From: Vicingus serpentipes
GTDB taxonomy: Bacteria; Bacteroidota; Bacteroidia; Flavobacteriales_E; Vicingaceae
DNA: 64,000 nt
Direction of reading: 5' to 3'
NCBI GenBank assembly: GCA_024103385.1
Contig: JAGFIT010000009.1
Coordinates: forward strand, 1 to 64,000
A program made the position numbers and the translations under genes. The notes beneath the pieces are model-generated. The model did no database searches. It was given only the letters and a program-made list of their open reading frames with translations, and was not told the origin of the DNA. Numbering within the stretch: the stretch's first letter is position 1; each line of letters begins with the position of its first letter. Of this stretch, positions 28,400-37,484 are shown in pieces.

Positions 28400-29530
28400 T
28401 TGAAAAAAATTGCCGTAAATACACGACTTCTTCTTAAAGGTAAAATGGATGGTATTGGGCTGTTTACTTATGAAACTTTTAGGATAATTGTAGAACAACA
28501 TCCTGAAATTGAATTTGTTTTTATTTTCGATCGCACACCTCACCCTGATTTTATTAATCAAAAAAATGTTTCATTTAAGGTGTTATCTCCCCCTACTCGG
28601 CATATCTACTTGTTTAAATACTGGTATCAGGTTGCACTTAAAAAACTACTAAAAAAAATAGCTCCCGATATTTTTATTGGTTCAGACGGCATGATTCCTC
28701 TGAATGCAACAACAAAAACTTTAGCCATTATTCATGACCTCAACTTTGAGCATCACCCTGAGCATTTACCTAAAAATGTATTTAATTATTATAAAAAATG
28801 GTTTCCCCTATTTGCTGAAAAAGCAAATCGAATTGCTACGGTATCCGAATTTTCTAAAACAGATATTACCAAAACTTATTCTATTGCTCCTTCAAAAATT
28901 GATGTCGTTTATAACGGAGCCAATAAAAATTTTAAACCTGTTACTATAGAAGAAGCCCCCATCATTCAAAATAAATATACTGAAGGGAACCCTTACTTTT
29001 TATTTGTAGGAACATTGCACCCCCGTAAAAATTTGATTAATTTATTTCGAGCTTTTGACCAATTTAAAACAAAAACCCAATCTAGTTTTAAGTTATTAGT
29101 AGTAGGTAAAAAAATGTGGTGGACCAAAGAAATGGAAACTGCATACAATAACCTCAATCATCAAACATCTATTATTTTTACTGATCGTGTTGATAAGCAA
29201 GAATTGTATCAAATCACTGCATCAGCTTATGCTTTAACTTATGTACCCATTTTTGAAGGGTTTGGTATTCCTTTAGTGGAAGCAATGAGTTGTGGAGTTC
29301 CTATTATCACTTCCAATGTTACCTCTATGCCTGAAGTAGTAGAAGATGCTGCTTTATTGGTTGATCCTTTTTCTATAAATGATATTACTGATGCCATGAT
29401 AAAAATTGCTACCGATGAGAATTTAAGAAACAAACTCTCTGAAAAAAGTATCCAGCAAGCAAAAAAATTCAGTTGGGAAAAGACAGCTGATTTATTGTGG
29501 CAGTCCATTTTAAAAACCATTGATGCTTAA
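28400..29530 (+). CDS. Family 4 glycosyltransferase (GT-B)
   Basis: 376 residues counted from the TTG at 28400, which gives the common start [19 protein letters not shown]; an ATG at 28331 in the same frame would overlap the FkbM gene by 53 bases and read its tail. The GT-B acceptor side covers the first half, and the donor side holds [16 protein letters not shown] and the EX7E motif in [14 protein letters not shown]. It transfers a sugar from an NDP donor to a glycan, in the cytoplasm. The stop overlaps the start of rnhB, so the genes are translationally coupled. Confidence 0.9.
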   Translation: MKKIAVNTRLLLKGKMDGIGLFTYETFRIIVEQHPEIEFVFIFDRTPHPDFINQKNVSFKVLSPPTRHIYLFKYWYQVALKKLLKKIAPDIFIGSDGMIPLNATTKTLAIIHDLNFEHHPEHLPKNVFNYYKKWFPLFAEKANRIATVSEFSKTDITKTYSIAPSKIDVVYNGANKNFKPVTIEEAPIIQNKYTEGNPYFLFVGTLHPRKNLINLFRAFDQFKTKTQSSFKLLVVGKKMWWTKEMETAYNNLNHQTSIIFTDRVDKQELYQITASAYALTYVPIFEGFGIPLVEAMSCGVPIITSNVTSMPEVVEDAALLVDPFSINDITDAMIKIATDENLRNKLSEKSIQQAKKFSWEKTADLLWQSILKTIDA

Positions 29531-30122
29531 AAGTTATTTTCAAAAAAAATTAATAGAAGCCGGTTGTGATGAAGCTGGAAGAGGTTGTTTGGCTGGGCCT
29601 GTTTATGCCGCTGCTGTTATCTTGCCAAAAGATTACAAAAACAAAACATTAAACGATTCCAAACAAATTTCGGAGAAGAAAAGAGATTTACTTCGTTTAG
29701 AAATTGAAAAAGAGGCCATCGCTTTTGGTGTTGGTATAGTTGATAATCTAGAAGTTGACAAAGTCAATGTGCTGAATGCTTCTTTTTTAGCCATGCACAG
29801 AGCCGTTGAACAACTCACTCTAACTCCCGAATTATTGTTAATTGATGGCAACCGATTTAACCCTTATCCTAATGTACCTCACGAATGTATCATAAAAGGA
29901 GATGGAAAATATTTATCCATTGCCGCTGCATCTATTTTAGCAAAAACCTACAGAGACGAATTTATGTATGACGCTCACCAAAAACATCCTGAATATGCCT
30001 GGTTAAAAAACAAAGGCTACCCTACTAAAGCACATCGCGCTGCCATTAAGGAATTTGGAATAACCCCTTTACATCGAAAGTCTTTCAGACTATTACCCGA
30101 ACAATTGGAACTTAACCTTTAG
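29523..30122 (+). CDS. rnhB: Ribonuclease HII
   Basis: 199 residues from the ATG at 29523 (a TTG lies one codon earlier). RNase HII motifs: [15 protein letters not shown] with catalytic Asp16 and Glu17, LLIDGNRF, and the second acidic pair around [13 protein letters not shown]. It nicks at single ribonucleotides in DNA. The ATG overlaps the stop of the preceding glycosyltransferase gene. Confidence 0.96.
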   Translation: MLKSYFQKKLIEAGCDEAGRGCLAGPVYAAAVILPKDYKNKTLNDSKQISEKKRDLLRLEIEKEAIAFGVGIVDNLEVDKVNVLNASFLAMHRAVEQLTLTPELLLIDGNRFNPYPNVPHECIIKGDGKYLSIAAASILAKTYRDEFMYDAHQKHPEYAWLKNKGYPTKAHRAAIKEFGITPLHRKSFRLLPEQLELNL

Positions 30123-30144
30123 CGTTTTGAAAATAAACAAACTA

Positions 30145-30247
30145 CGTCTTTGCGATGAATGAAGCAGAGCGAAATGAAGAAGCAATCTCAACATTCAAAT
30201 GAGATTGCTTCTTCCGATATTCGTTCCTCATCGGAATCGCAATGACG
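30145..30247. repeat. Imperfect nested palindromic repeat (REP-like)
   Basis: An inner perfect 15-bp stem (30176-30190 with 30200-30214) is enclosed by outer arms CGTCTTTGCGA (30145-30155) and TCGCAATGACG (30237-30247), one mismatch. A half copy of the right side is found again at 46986-47019, so it belongs to a dispersed intergenic family. It may also act as the terminator of the rnhB transcript. Confidence 0.75.
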
Positions 30248-30339
30248 ATTTGATTTTTGAATATTTAGATCAACCTATTTATATTAACCTGAGTTTTTGA
30301 CGTTTTCCGTATATTTACGCTAATTAACACTCCCCATTC

Positions 30340-31176
30340 ATGAAAAAAATATTCTTAATCATTAGCTGTTTAATTGCCGTTTCTGCTTTTAGCCAAACCT
30401 ATAAACCTAAAAAAGGAGGAGGGTTATATAGCACAGGAAAAGACCAAATAGACAAAGGATGGTATTTTGGTTTAGGGGCTACTTACATGTTGGGCTATAA
30501 CAATGAAAAAAGTGATGTTACCTATAATGACACGCTCAGCAACACCTACAACAACAAATACATTGGCGATCCTAAAGGAAAGTTTGGCCTTTTTGCTGAA
30601 GTGGGTTTATTTAGAATGAATGATAGGAAAGTGATTAACTACATGGATTACGGATTAGCCTATAAATGGTTTAGAGGTGGAGAAAATTATACCAATGAAT
30701 TTTACCAAAACAACACCCTTTTAACCACTACAACTGCCGAAGGTTCTTATGGTGACCACCTCGTTTCAGGGCATTTTAATTTGGGACATCGATATGATAA
30801 CAGTGAAAAGACATTTATCGTAAATGGATTAGGGTTAAATTTAGATTACGCCATTATAAAAGGAAGAACCCCTACTCCTGCTATACCAGAAATTGATTTT
30901 AAAGATGGTCCTAATGATATTTTAGGAGAGTTGCATTACTTTTTTGGAATGGGTTTTAAAACCAAAGGACGTTTAATTATTATGCCTATAATAGAAACAC
31001 CTATTTTGGCATTGTACCCGTTTAATCACATTGTTTCTACTCACCCTTATTTTAATACTCGTGCACGACCTATCATACTTCGTGTTCGTTTTATGTTCTT
31101 AAAACAAGGTTCTAAATCTTGCCCTAAAGTATTTAACCCTATGGGTATTGACCCGAATGGAAATAGTGTGAAGTAA
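30340..31176 (+). CDS. Putative outer-membrane/exported protein, hypothetical
   Basis: 278 residues with a signal peptide (MKKIFLIISCLIAVSAFSQ) and alternating hydrophobic and aromatic strands typical of a beta-barrel (WYFGLGATYMLGYN, KFGLFAEVGLF, HYFFGMGFKTKGRL). I recognise no named family. It stands alone between two repeat-rich spacers. Outer-membrane location is inferred from the strand pattern. Confidence 0.75.
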   Translation: MKKIFLIISCLIAVSAFSQTYKPKKGGGLYSTGKDQIDKGWYFGLGATYMLGYNNEKSDVTYNDTLSNTYNNKYIGDPKGKFGLFAEVGLFRMNDRKVINYMDYGLAYKWFRGGENYTNEFYQNNTLLTTTTAEGSYGDHLVSGHFNLGHRYDNSEKTFIVNGLGLNLDYAIIKGRTPTPAIPEIDFKDGPNDILGELHYFFGMGFKTKGRLIIMPIIETPILALYPFNHIVSTHPYFNTRARPIILRVRFMFLKQGSKSCPKVFNPMGIDPNGNSVK

Positions 31177-31189
31177 TTTTCTAGCTACG

Positions 31190-31440
31190 TCATTCCTGAC
31201 GAAATGCAATGGACACCAGAAATCTATTTGAATACTTCGTTAACCTGTTACACCTCCCTAGCCCTCCTTTTTAGGAGGGAATTATTTCCCCTCTAGAAAG
31301 AGGGGATTAAAGGGGTGTGTAAACGTAAATACTTCTTTTCTCTCCAAGCAGCTCATTCCTGAAGTAGCAAAGCGGATATCAGAAATCTAGTTGAAATGAG
31401 GATAGAATTAAACTAGATCCTTCGACAAGCTCAGGATGAC
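31190..31440. repeat. Cluster of degenerate dispersed repeats
   Basis: Two related copies contain TCCTGA and CAGAAATCTA followed by TTGAA (near 31194-31234 and 31352-31394). A third unit at 31415-31440 reads AGATCC, then TCAGGATGAC, with the same ends as the right arm of the palindrome at 44287-44312. They look like decayed copies of a short intergenic repeat. Confidence 0.55.
31250..31319. repeat. Double-hairpin palindromic repeat
   Basis: Two adjacent hairpins, CCCTCCT/AGGAGGG (31262-31279) and CCCCTCT/AGAGGGG (31288-31305), sit inside outer arms ACACCTCC and GGGGTGT. This nested layout is common among Bacteroidota intergenic palindromes. Confidence 0.65.
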
Positions 31441-31497
31441 AAGTCAATGAGTTCAATTCTCAGTACTAATATTATTTGTGATAAATAGAAACAAAAA

Positions 31498-31523
31498 AGT
31501 CCAATGATAATTATCATTGGACT
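31498..31523 (-). terminator. Perfect palindrome with T tract, terminator for minus-strand transcription
   Basis: An 11-bp perfect stem (AGTCCAATGAT with ATCATTGGACT) with loop AATT. On the minus strand it is followed directly by TTTTTT (31493-31498). It would end the transcript of the GT9 gene and of the micro-ORF at 31551-31631. Confidence 0.82.
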
Positions 31524-31550
31524 GTAAAAAACATTTTTGGTTTTTCCGTT

Positions 31551-31631
31551 TTACATACTACTAATCACAGCTAATAAAAAAGCTAAAGCATATATAATTT
31601 TGTGCAAGTTGATCACTAACTCGACTCTCAT
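31551..31631 (-). CDS. Possible 26-residue hydrophobic micro-protein
   Basis: ATG at 31631, TAA at 31553-31551. The peptide starts MRVELVINLHKI and continues as one predicted TM helix (IYALAFLLAVISSM). It lies 92 bases downstream of the GT9 gene on the same strand and 28 bases before a strong terminator, so the mRNA very probably exists. No ribosome binding site can be judged in this phylum. It could also be chance; conservation must decide. Confidence 0.4.
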   Translation of the reverse strand: MRVELVINLHKIIYALAFLLAVISSM

Positions 31632-31723
31632 AATATAATTGATTTATTGTGTGAGATTCATTCCTCACCGATTATAAATTTAACTATATAAATCTCTAAA
31701 GACTTTATAGTATTTCAAAAGTT

Positions 31724-32686
31724 TTAAACATCAATCTTAAACCCACAATCAAAATGCCCTTCAGGACATGCTTTATGCCCATGCAGGCCACAAGGTCTGC
31801 AGGTTAACTCTTCTTTTACTTCAACTATAGTGGAGTTGTCTGATAAAGGTCCAAAACCAAAAGAAGGAACGGTAGAGCAAAAGTAAGCGGTTACTGGCGC
31901 ATTCATTGCCGATGAAATGTGCAGCGGCCCTGAATCGTTTACGTAATTCATTTGAGCAGTATCCATCAATGCTGCCGACTCTAAAAAAGACAATTTCCCA
32001 GCTAAATTAATTACATTTTTGTGTTGAGCTAGCTCCATAATTGTTTCACATTTTGCTACATCGTCTGGTCCACCTAGCAAGTAAATTACTTGCTCATCAT
32101 TTAGCTTTTCAATCAATTTCACCCATTGTTCTTTAGGCAGTTGTTTGGTAAACCAAACCGATGTGGGAGCCATACACACGTAAGGTTGCTTTTTGTATTC
32201 GGCTACGTTTTCGTAATCTTTTTGGGATGGATACAATTTTGGTTTTGCAGGAGTACTGTCCGTTAAATCAGCAATCAGCTGATGATTTCTTTCTATCTCG
32301 TGCGTGCCATCTCCTATTTGGTGCGAAAAGCTTTTGGTAAAAAATAAAGAAAGAGGATTCTTTTTAAACCCTCTTTTTTCTTTTGCTCCCGATAAGGAAG
32401 TAATTAATCCACTTGATGCAAATCGATGTAAATTAATTACCACATCGTATTTTGTTTCATTAACTTTTTTAGTAATCGCTTTTAAGTTCTCTAGCTTCTT
32501 ATTTTTCTTATCCCAAACAATTAATTCATTAATGATGGGATGGTTTTCCAATAAACCTTCATTTCCCTTTCTCAACAAAAAATCAATATTACTATCTGGA
32601 TAAAATTGATGCAATTTTTCAACAATAGAAGTAGCCAGAATTACATCTCCAATAAAAGCAGTTTGTATGACTAAAAAGCGTTTCAA
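31724..32686 (-). CDS. Family 9 glycosyltransferase (ADP-heptose:LPS heptosyltransferase-like)
   Basis: 320 residues with the GT9 N-terminal pattern (RFLVIQTAFIGDVILATSIVEKL) and the donor-site motif YVNDSGPLHISSAMNAPVTA. The C-terminus has a cysteine-rich end (CRPCG followed by two more Cys) common in Bacteroidota members. It transfers a heptose or related sugar to the LPS core on the cytoplasmic side. Its start is one base from the stop of dapD, so the two are transcribed together. Confidence 0.9.
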   Translation of the reverse strand: MKRFLVIQTAFIGDVILATSIVEKLHQFYPDSNIDFLLRKGNEGLLENHPIINELIVWDKKNKKLENLKAITKKVNETKYDVVINLHRFASSGLITSLSGAKEKRGFKKNPLSLFFTKSFSHQIGDGTHEIERNHQLIADLTDSTPAKPKLYPSQKDYENVAEYKKQPYVCMAPTSVWFTKQLPKEQWVKLIEKLNDEQVIYLLGGPDDVAKCETIMELAQHKNVINLAGKLSFLESAALMDTAQMNYVNDSGPLHISSAMNAPVTAYFCSTVPSFGFGPLSDNSTIVEVKEELTCRPCGLHGHKACPEGHFDCGFKIDV

Positions 32687-32687
32687 C

Positions 32688-33503
32688 TTATACCGCTACA
32701 TCGTACTCTCTTAATGCATCGTTTAATGATGTTTTTAAGTCGGTACTTGGTTTTCTTTGTCCAATAATTAAAGCGCATGGAACGTTGTAACTACCTGCTG
32801 CAAATTCTTTCGTATAAGAACCTGGTATTACTACTGAACGAGCTGGAACTTCACCTCTATATTCTTTTGGTTCACTACCACTTACATCGATAATTTTTGT
32901 CGATTTGGTCAATACCACGTTAGCCCCTAATACTGCTTCTTTTCTTACTCTTACCCCTTCCACCACAATACATCTTGATCCAATAAAACAACCATCCTCT
33001 ATAATTACTGGAGCTGCTTGCAATGGTTCTAAAACACCACCAACACCAACTCCTCCACTCAAGTGAACATCTTTTCCTATTTGCGCACAAGAACCTACTG
33101 TTGCCCATGTATCTACCATTGTTCCTGCATCCACATAAGCACCTATATTCACATAAGAAGGCATCATAATTACACCGCTAGAAAGATAAGCTCCATAACG
33201 CGCAACCGCATGAGGCACTACTCTAACTCCTAATTCTGCGTAATTTGATTTCAATTTCATTTTATCATGAAACTCCAATGGCCCTACTTCAATGGTTTCC
33301 ATTTTTTGAATTGGAAAATACAGTACTACCGCTTTCTTCACCCATTCGTTTACTTTCCATCCATCACCATCAGGCTCAGCTACTCTAATTTTTCCTTTAT
33401 CTAATAACTCTATTACTTCTCTAATTGTTTTTTGCGTTTCTTCTTGCTTTAGCAATTCTCTATCGTCCCACGCTTTTTCTATTTTCTCTTTTAATAAATT
33501 CAT
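32688..33503 (-). CDS. dapD: 2,3,4,5-tetrahydropyridine-2,6-dicarboxylate N-succinyltransferase DapD
   Basis: 271 residues with an N-terminal helical domain and a left-handed beta-helix (about 105-235). DapD marks include GVIMMPSYVNIGAYVDAG and SGGVGVGGVLEPLQA. It makes N-succinyl-2-amino-6-oxopimelate on the way to lysine and meso-diaminopimelate for peptidoglycan. It sits among envelope glycosyltransferase genes on the minus strand. Confidence 0.96.
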   Translation of the reverse strand: MNLLKEKIEKAWDDRELLKQEETQKTIREVIELLDKGKIRVAEPDGDGWKVNEWVKKAVVLYFPIQKMETIEVGPLEFHDKMKLKSNYAELGVRVVPHAVARYGAYLSSGVIMMPSYVNIGAYVDAGTMVDTWATVGSCAQIGKDVHLSGGVGVGGVLEPLQAAPVIIEDGCFIGSRCIVVEGVRVRKEAVLGANVVLTKSTKIIDVSGSEPKEYRGEVPARSVVIPGSYTKEFAAGSYNVPCALIIGQRKPSTDLKTSLNDALREYDVAV

Positions 33504-33540
33504 TTCAATTATTTTTTTTCGAAATTAAGTTTTTAATTTT

Positions 33541-34710
33541 TTAATGGCTTGAAGATATCAATTTTTCTAAAATGGAAGTGCTCCCCTCCCAGGTATAATT
33601 CTCTTTTACAAACTGATTGCCATTACTGGCAATTTTTTGATGCAATTCATTGTTGTTTAGCAGTTCTAACGCATGTTGTGCATATTCTTCTGGAGTGTTT
33701 CCAATTAATATGTTTTGTTGATTGGTTGCCCCCAAAGCATTATTGGCTAAGGTAGAAGTAATGCAAGGCAATTGCATGGCCATTGCTTCCAATAATTTAT
33801 TCTGTAATCCCGTTCCTATTTGCATAGGCGCAATAAACACTTTAGATGATGCATAGTAATTAGAAATATCTTCTACCCAGCCTGTAACAATTACTTTATT
33901 CGATTTTAATTGAAGAACCTTTTTATCAGGATCAGCACCTGCTATTACTAAATTAATGTCTGGATTATTTTTCCAAATTAACGGCATAATATGTTTCACT
34001 AAATAAAGTACACTATCTACATTAGGAGGATAGGCCATGTTCCCCGCAAAAATCAAGTCGTATTTTTTAGGAAGATTTTTAGTCTGATAAGTATCATAAT
34101 CCACCCCATTAGGCACTACTTCAATAGCATCATTATTTAGATGAACTATGAGTTCTTTATCTTGATTAGAAATGATAACGTGATTATCAAAATAATCGAA
34201 AATAAAATGCTCATACCTTTTTAAGCGAATAGCCTCCATTTTTAAAAACGGTTTTAAGTAAAATGGTGCATATTCAACTCTTCTTTCCATCCCTCTTGCC
34301 AAGGCATCCATGTAATCTATTGTCTTTTTAATGGAAGAGTGTTTTACATATTCAGCAACTCGAATCAATTGGCAATAAATATGATCGGGTTGATATTTTG
34401 ACAAATAAGCATCTATCTTTTTTTGAGCACTTTTATTATAGAAATAAGCTACCTGTAAAGACTGATTGGTAAACAACAATTGAATTAACAGGTTCCAAAA
34501 TATTTTGAATTTGGAAAGTTTGATAATCTTTATTTCGGAGCAATATGCTGATAAAACAGCAATGGATTTTTGATCCACTTTTATATCAGATAATGCACAC
34601 AATATGATTTCATGGTTTTTAGACAATTCTTTTATTTGATGAAAAGCCCGCAACTTATCTCCTTTTTCTAAAGGATAAGGAAATCGAGAAAGCAAAACAA
34701 AAATTTTCAT
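33541..34710 (-). CDS. Family 4-like glycosyltransferase
   Basis: 389 residues, GT-B fold. N-terminal FVLLSRFPYPLEKGDKLRAF and donor-side FAGNMAYPPNVDSVLYLVKH, GTGLQNKLLEAMAMQLPCI. Resembles the sugar transferases of the PEP-CTERM/EpsH-associated type. It overlaps the next upstream glycosyltransferase gene by 4 bases, so the two act in the same pathway, probably LPS or surface glycan. Acceptor and sugar unknown. Confidence 0.88.
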   Translation of the reverse strand: MKIFVLLSRFPYPLEKGDKLRAFHQIKELSKNHEIILCALSDIKVDQKSIAVLSAYCSEIKIIKLSKFKIFWNLLIQLLFTNQSLQVAYFYNKSAQKKIDAYLSKYQPDHIYCQLIRVAEYVKHSSIKKTIDYMDALARGMERRVEYAPFYLKPFLKMEAIRLKRYEHFIFDYFDNHVIISNQDKELIVHLNNDAIEVVPNGVDYDTYQTKNLPKKYDLIFAGNMAYPPNVDSVLYLVKHIMPLIWKNNPDINLVIAGADPDKKVLQLKSNKVIVTGWVEDISNYYASSKVFIAPMQIGTGLQNKLLEAMAMQLPCITSTLANNALGATNQQNILIGNTPEEYAQHALELLNNNELHQKIASNGNQFVKENYTWEGSTSILEKLISSSH

Positions 34711-35903
34711 CCAATAATGTGTTTAAAAAACTGAACCAAATTATTGACAATAACTTGATTATCATAATTAGTTACTACCATTCTTTTTGCATTGTCACCT
34801 ATTTTTTTGACTAAAGATTGATCCGTTAAACAGTTATTAATCGCCAACACAAATTCATCAGGAGTATCTGCAATTAAAATATTTTCATTGACCGTGTAAG
34901 CTATTCCTTCTGCAGCAATAGTAGTTGCTATTACCACTTTTCCTAAAGCCATTCCTTCTATAATTTTAATCCGCATCCCACTTCCTGAAAACAAAGGAAC
35001 AACCATAATTTCGTGATGATTAATAAAATCAACAGCACTTTCTACTTCTCCTAAAACAATTAAATTTTGCTGTTTTATATTGAGTAACCACTGAGGCATT
35101 CTTTTTCCTGCTAAATAAAATTTAGCCACAGGAAATTGATCGACAACTTTATTCCATACCTCTTTTAGAAACCATTTAATGGCTTCTTGGTTAGGTTCCC
35201 AATCCATACTTCCAATATAAAACAAAGAGTTATTATGCTCAATCGGAGCTGATTGATACGCTTCTATATCAATACCAAAAGGAATAACCTCTATAGGTTG
35301 ATGAGCACCTAATGATAACAGTTGTTCTTTATCTCTATTCGTAATAGCAACAATTCCATCTACCTTATTTAGTATTGATTGCTCGTATTTTTTTAGCTTT
35401 CTAGCCAACCCTTTTATATAATTTCTCTTAAAAACACTTTTTATTTCAGCAACTTTCATCTCCCATATTTCAAATTCTACATTATGTGCGCGATAAATGA
35501 TTTTTGCTTTAGTGTTTGCTCTAATTACAGTAATATAGGGAGTGACATAAAGTCCTTCTATAAAGACCACATCATATTGCTCCTGCTTCAACGTGTCTTC
35601 TACTTTCTTTTCAAATTCAGCATCGTAAAATCGAGTAACATTGTATGATGATGAATTAAAAAGGTGATAGAAGGCAGCTAATGGTTTCACTTTAGTATCC
35701 ACAAAAACGCTTTCAATAGCTGTTTTTTGCAAGTAATCATCGGAAAATACTTGACTATCAAAAGGGTGCTTCGCTGTCGATATCGTTAATAGCTTAACTC
35801 CTACCCCTTGATTCAACAACCCCTGAGTAATGGCATCCATGGCCTTGCAGCCTCCATCAGTTAATGGGCGTGGTGGTTTAGAGCATATTTGGAGTACTTT
35901 CAT
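34707..35903 (-). CDS. Family 4-like glycosyltransferase
   Basis: 398 residues with the GT-B start MKVLQICSKPPRPLTDGG and donor-side motifs FYIGSMDWEPNQEAIKWF and GSGMRIKIIEGMALGKVVIA. A paralogue of the gene just downstream: the same GSMxxxPN and LLEAMA/IEGMA pattern. It overlaps that gene by 4 bases and the LptF/G gene by 1 base, so all three are one operon. Confidence 0.9.
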   Translation of the reverse strand: MKVLQICSKPPRPLTDGGCKAMDAITQGLLNQGVGVKLLTISTAKHPFDSQVFSDDYLQKTAIESVFVDTKVKPLAAFYHLFNSSSYNVTRFYDAEFEKKVEDTLKQEQYDVVFIEGLYVTPYITVIRANTKAKIIYRAHNVEFEIWEMKVAEIKSVFKRNYIKGLARKLKKYEQSILNKVDGIVAITNRDKEQLLSLGAHQPIEVIPFGIDIEAYQSAPIEHNNSLFYIGSMDWEPNQEAIKWFLKEVWNKVVDQFPVAKFYLAGKRMPQWLLNIKQQNLIVLGEVESAVDFINHHEIMVVPLFSGSGMRIKIIEGMALGKVVIATTIAAEGIAYTVNENILIADTPDEFVLAINNCLTDQSLVKKIGDNAKRMVVTNYDNQVIVNNLVQFFKHIIG

Positions 35904-37348
35904 TATTTAATTACGTCCTCTTTGGGTTGTTTCACAAACAACTTCTTGAATACTCCAAAATAAGCATCCAAATTAAACATCACCGAATCAGTAGTTGCTT
36001 TATAAGTAAAAAAGATGCCTAGTGGCAATAAAACAAAAAACGATAACCACATTCCTTGGTAAGGTTGGATAACCATTTCTTTAGCCATATCTTCTCCTAT
36101 AATGGATAATACCCAAAAAAAGATAAAAAAGATAACAGATATTACTACAGGCATTCCTAACCCTCCTTTCTTAACAATGGCTCCTAATGGCGCACCAATA
36201 AAAAACATAATGATGCAAGCCAAAGAAAATGCATATTTCCTGTGCCATTCTATTCCTAAACGGGCTATGCTTCTTCGATTAATTACCTGCTGTGATGCAG
36301 CAGCACCTGATCTTCCTTTATTGGTTCTACAATTGCTTATTGCTATTCCATAAATTTGATTCATTTCTGTTTCAGATAAAGAGGATAAATATTCTTCAAA
36401 GTTTGGGATTGAGGTTCCTATCTTTCGTTGCTTAGTAAAGATAGTATCGTTAAACAAATAAGAGTTCTTTAAAAGTTGTTCTATATCTGCAATATGATTC
36501 TGGTATTCTCTTTCTAGTGTATCTGTTTGATGGCTGATTTGCTTTAAATTGAACAGTCGGTAATCGTGCTTAAACGCATCTTCATCAGTTCTATTAAACT
36601 GAAAGCCTTCTAAACTAATTCGCATTTCATTTTCCTGAAAAGCAAATCGAGAAAAAGGGTACAACTTATTAACTCGTGCTTCCTGTTGATCTTGATAATC
36701 AATACCATTAAACAATACAATGGAGAAATAACTTTTATCTGGAGAAATACTCATTATTCCTGAGTCTGCTATCGTTAATTGCCTGTTTCCATTATTCTCT
36801 GTATGATTATAAATCATCACATCTTTCAACATTTCTCTACCATCCTCCGTTTCTTCTTTTTCTTTAACACGAATAGTATACCCTTCAATTTCACTATAAA
36901 AAACTCCAGGTTTTATATTAATAGCTGGTTTCTGGCTCCTAATGTCATGTAATAAAGAAAAGAATTTCAAATTCGCCACAGGCACTACATGATTCGAAAA
37001 AAGAAATGCCGCCACACTTAAAAAAGCAACAAAAACAAATATAGGTCGCATAATTTTTTGCAACGAAATTCCTGCAGCTTTGAAGGATACCAACTCAAAA
37101 TGTTCTCCTAAGTTTCCAAAAGTCATCAAAGAAGCCAGTAATACTGAAAGTGGGAGAGCTAAAGGAACCAAGTTAGCGGAGGAGTATATCAATAATTCCA
37201 CAATTACATACCATTCTATTCCTTTTCCCAACATATCATCAACATACAGCCATATAAACTGCATTAACAACACGAATAAGGAAATAAAGAAAGTAAGGAC
37301 AAATGGTCCTAAAAAAGAAAAAAGTATGAATTTAGATGATATCTTCAC
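35903..37348 (-). CDS. LptF/LptG-family LPS export permease
   Basis: 481 residues. Three TM helices in the N-terminal third and three in the C-terminal third flank a periplasmic beta-jellyroll, the YjgP/YjgQ layout. The C-terminal part has RNRRSIARLGIEWHRKYAFS-type sequence and FFIGAPLGAIVKKGGLGMPV. With LptB it forms the inner-membrane ABC transporter that extracts LPS. A TATATTTG box precedes the start by 17 bases. Confidence 0.92.
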   Translation of the reverse strand: MKISSKFILFSFLGPFVLTFFISLFVLLMQFIWLYVDDMLGKGIEWYVIVELLIYSSANLVPLALPLSVLLASLMTFGNLGEHFELVSFKAAGISLQKIMRPIFVFVAFLSVAAFLFSNHVVPVANLKFFSLLHDIRSQKPAINIKPGVFYSEIEGYTIRVKEKEETEDGREMLKDVMIYNHTENNGNRQLTIADSGIMSISPDKSYFSIVLFNGIDYQDQQEARVNKLYPFSRFAFQENEMRISLEGFQFNRTDEDAFKHDYRLFNLKQISHQTDTLEREYQNHIADIEQLLKNSYLFNDTIFTKQRKIGTSIPNFEEYLSSLSETEMNQIYGIAISNCRTNKGRSGAAASQQVINRRSIARLGIEWHRKYAFSLACIIMFFIGAPLGAIVKKGGLGMPVVISVIFFIFFWVLSIIGEDMAKEMVIQPYQGMWLSFFVLLPLGIFFTYKATTDSVMFNLDAYFGVFKKLFVKQPKEDVIK

Positions 37349-37365
37349 TTTATAATTATTGACGA

Positions 37366-37373
37366 CAAATATA
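37366..37373 (-). promoter_or_regulatory. -7 box (TATATTTG) for the LptF/G-glycosyltransferase operon
   Basis: TATATTTG on the minus strand fully matches TAnnTTTG 17 bases before the start at 37348. A TTG at -33 is not clear. Confidence 0.45.
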
Positions 37374-37422
37374 CCTATTCCGCATTACTTGTCATTAACG
37401 CTAAACTAGAAGAAGTATTTTA

Positions 37423-37464
37423 AAAACAAAAAAGTCGTCATTTATAATTTCTCAAAATGACGAC
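37423..37464 (-). terminator. Rho-independent terminator after the 3-hydroxyacyl-CoA dehydrogenase gene
   Basis: A 10-bp perfect stem (GTCGTCATTT with AAATGACGAC) and, on the minus strand, a TTTTTTGTTTTT tract. It lies 21 bases after the stop at 37485. Confidence 0.85.
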
Positions 37465-37484
37465 CTCCATGAATTAATTGTATT

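Larger units (their letters stand above)
31177..31723. other. Gene-poor spacer (547 bases) with degenerate repeats, one micro-ORF and a terminator
   Basis: The left part (31190-31440) holds several degenerate copies of widespread intergenic repeats and nested hairpins. The right part carries a perfect palindrome with a T tract (31498-31523) and a possible 26-codon minus-strand ORF (31551-31631). No ORF longer than this is supported here. Confidence 0.7.

Noticed and set aside
30145-31440. CRISPR array in the repeat-rich spacers
   Set aside because: Units are degenerate palindromes at irregular spacing, with no constant repeat-spacer pattern and no cas genes.
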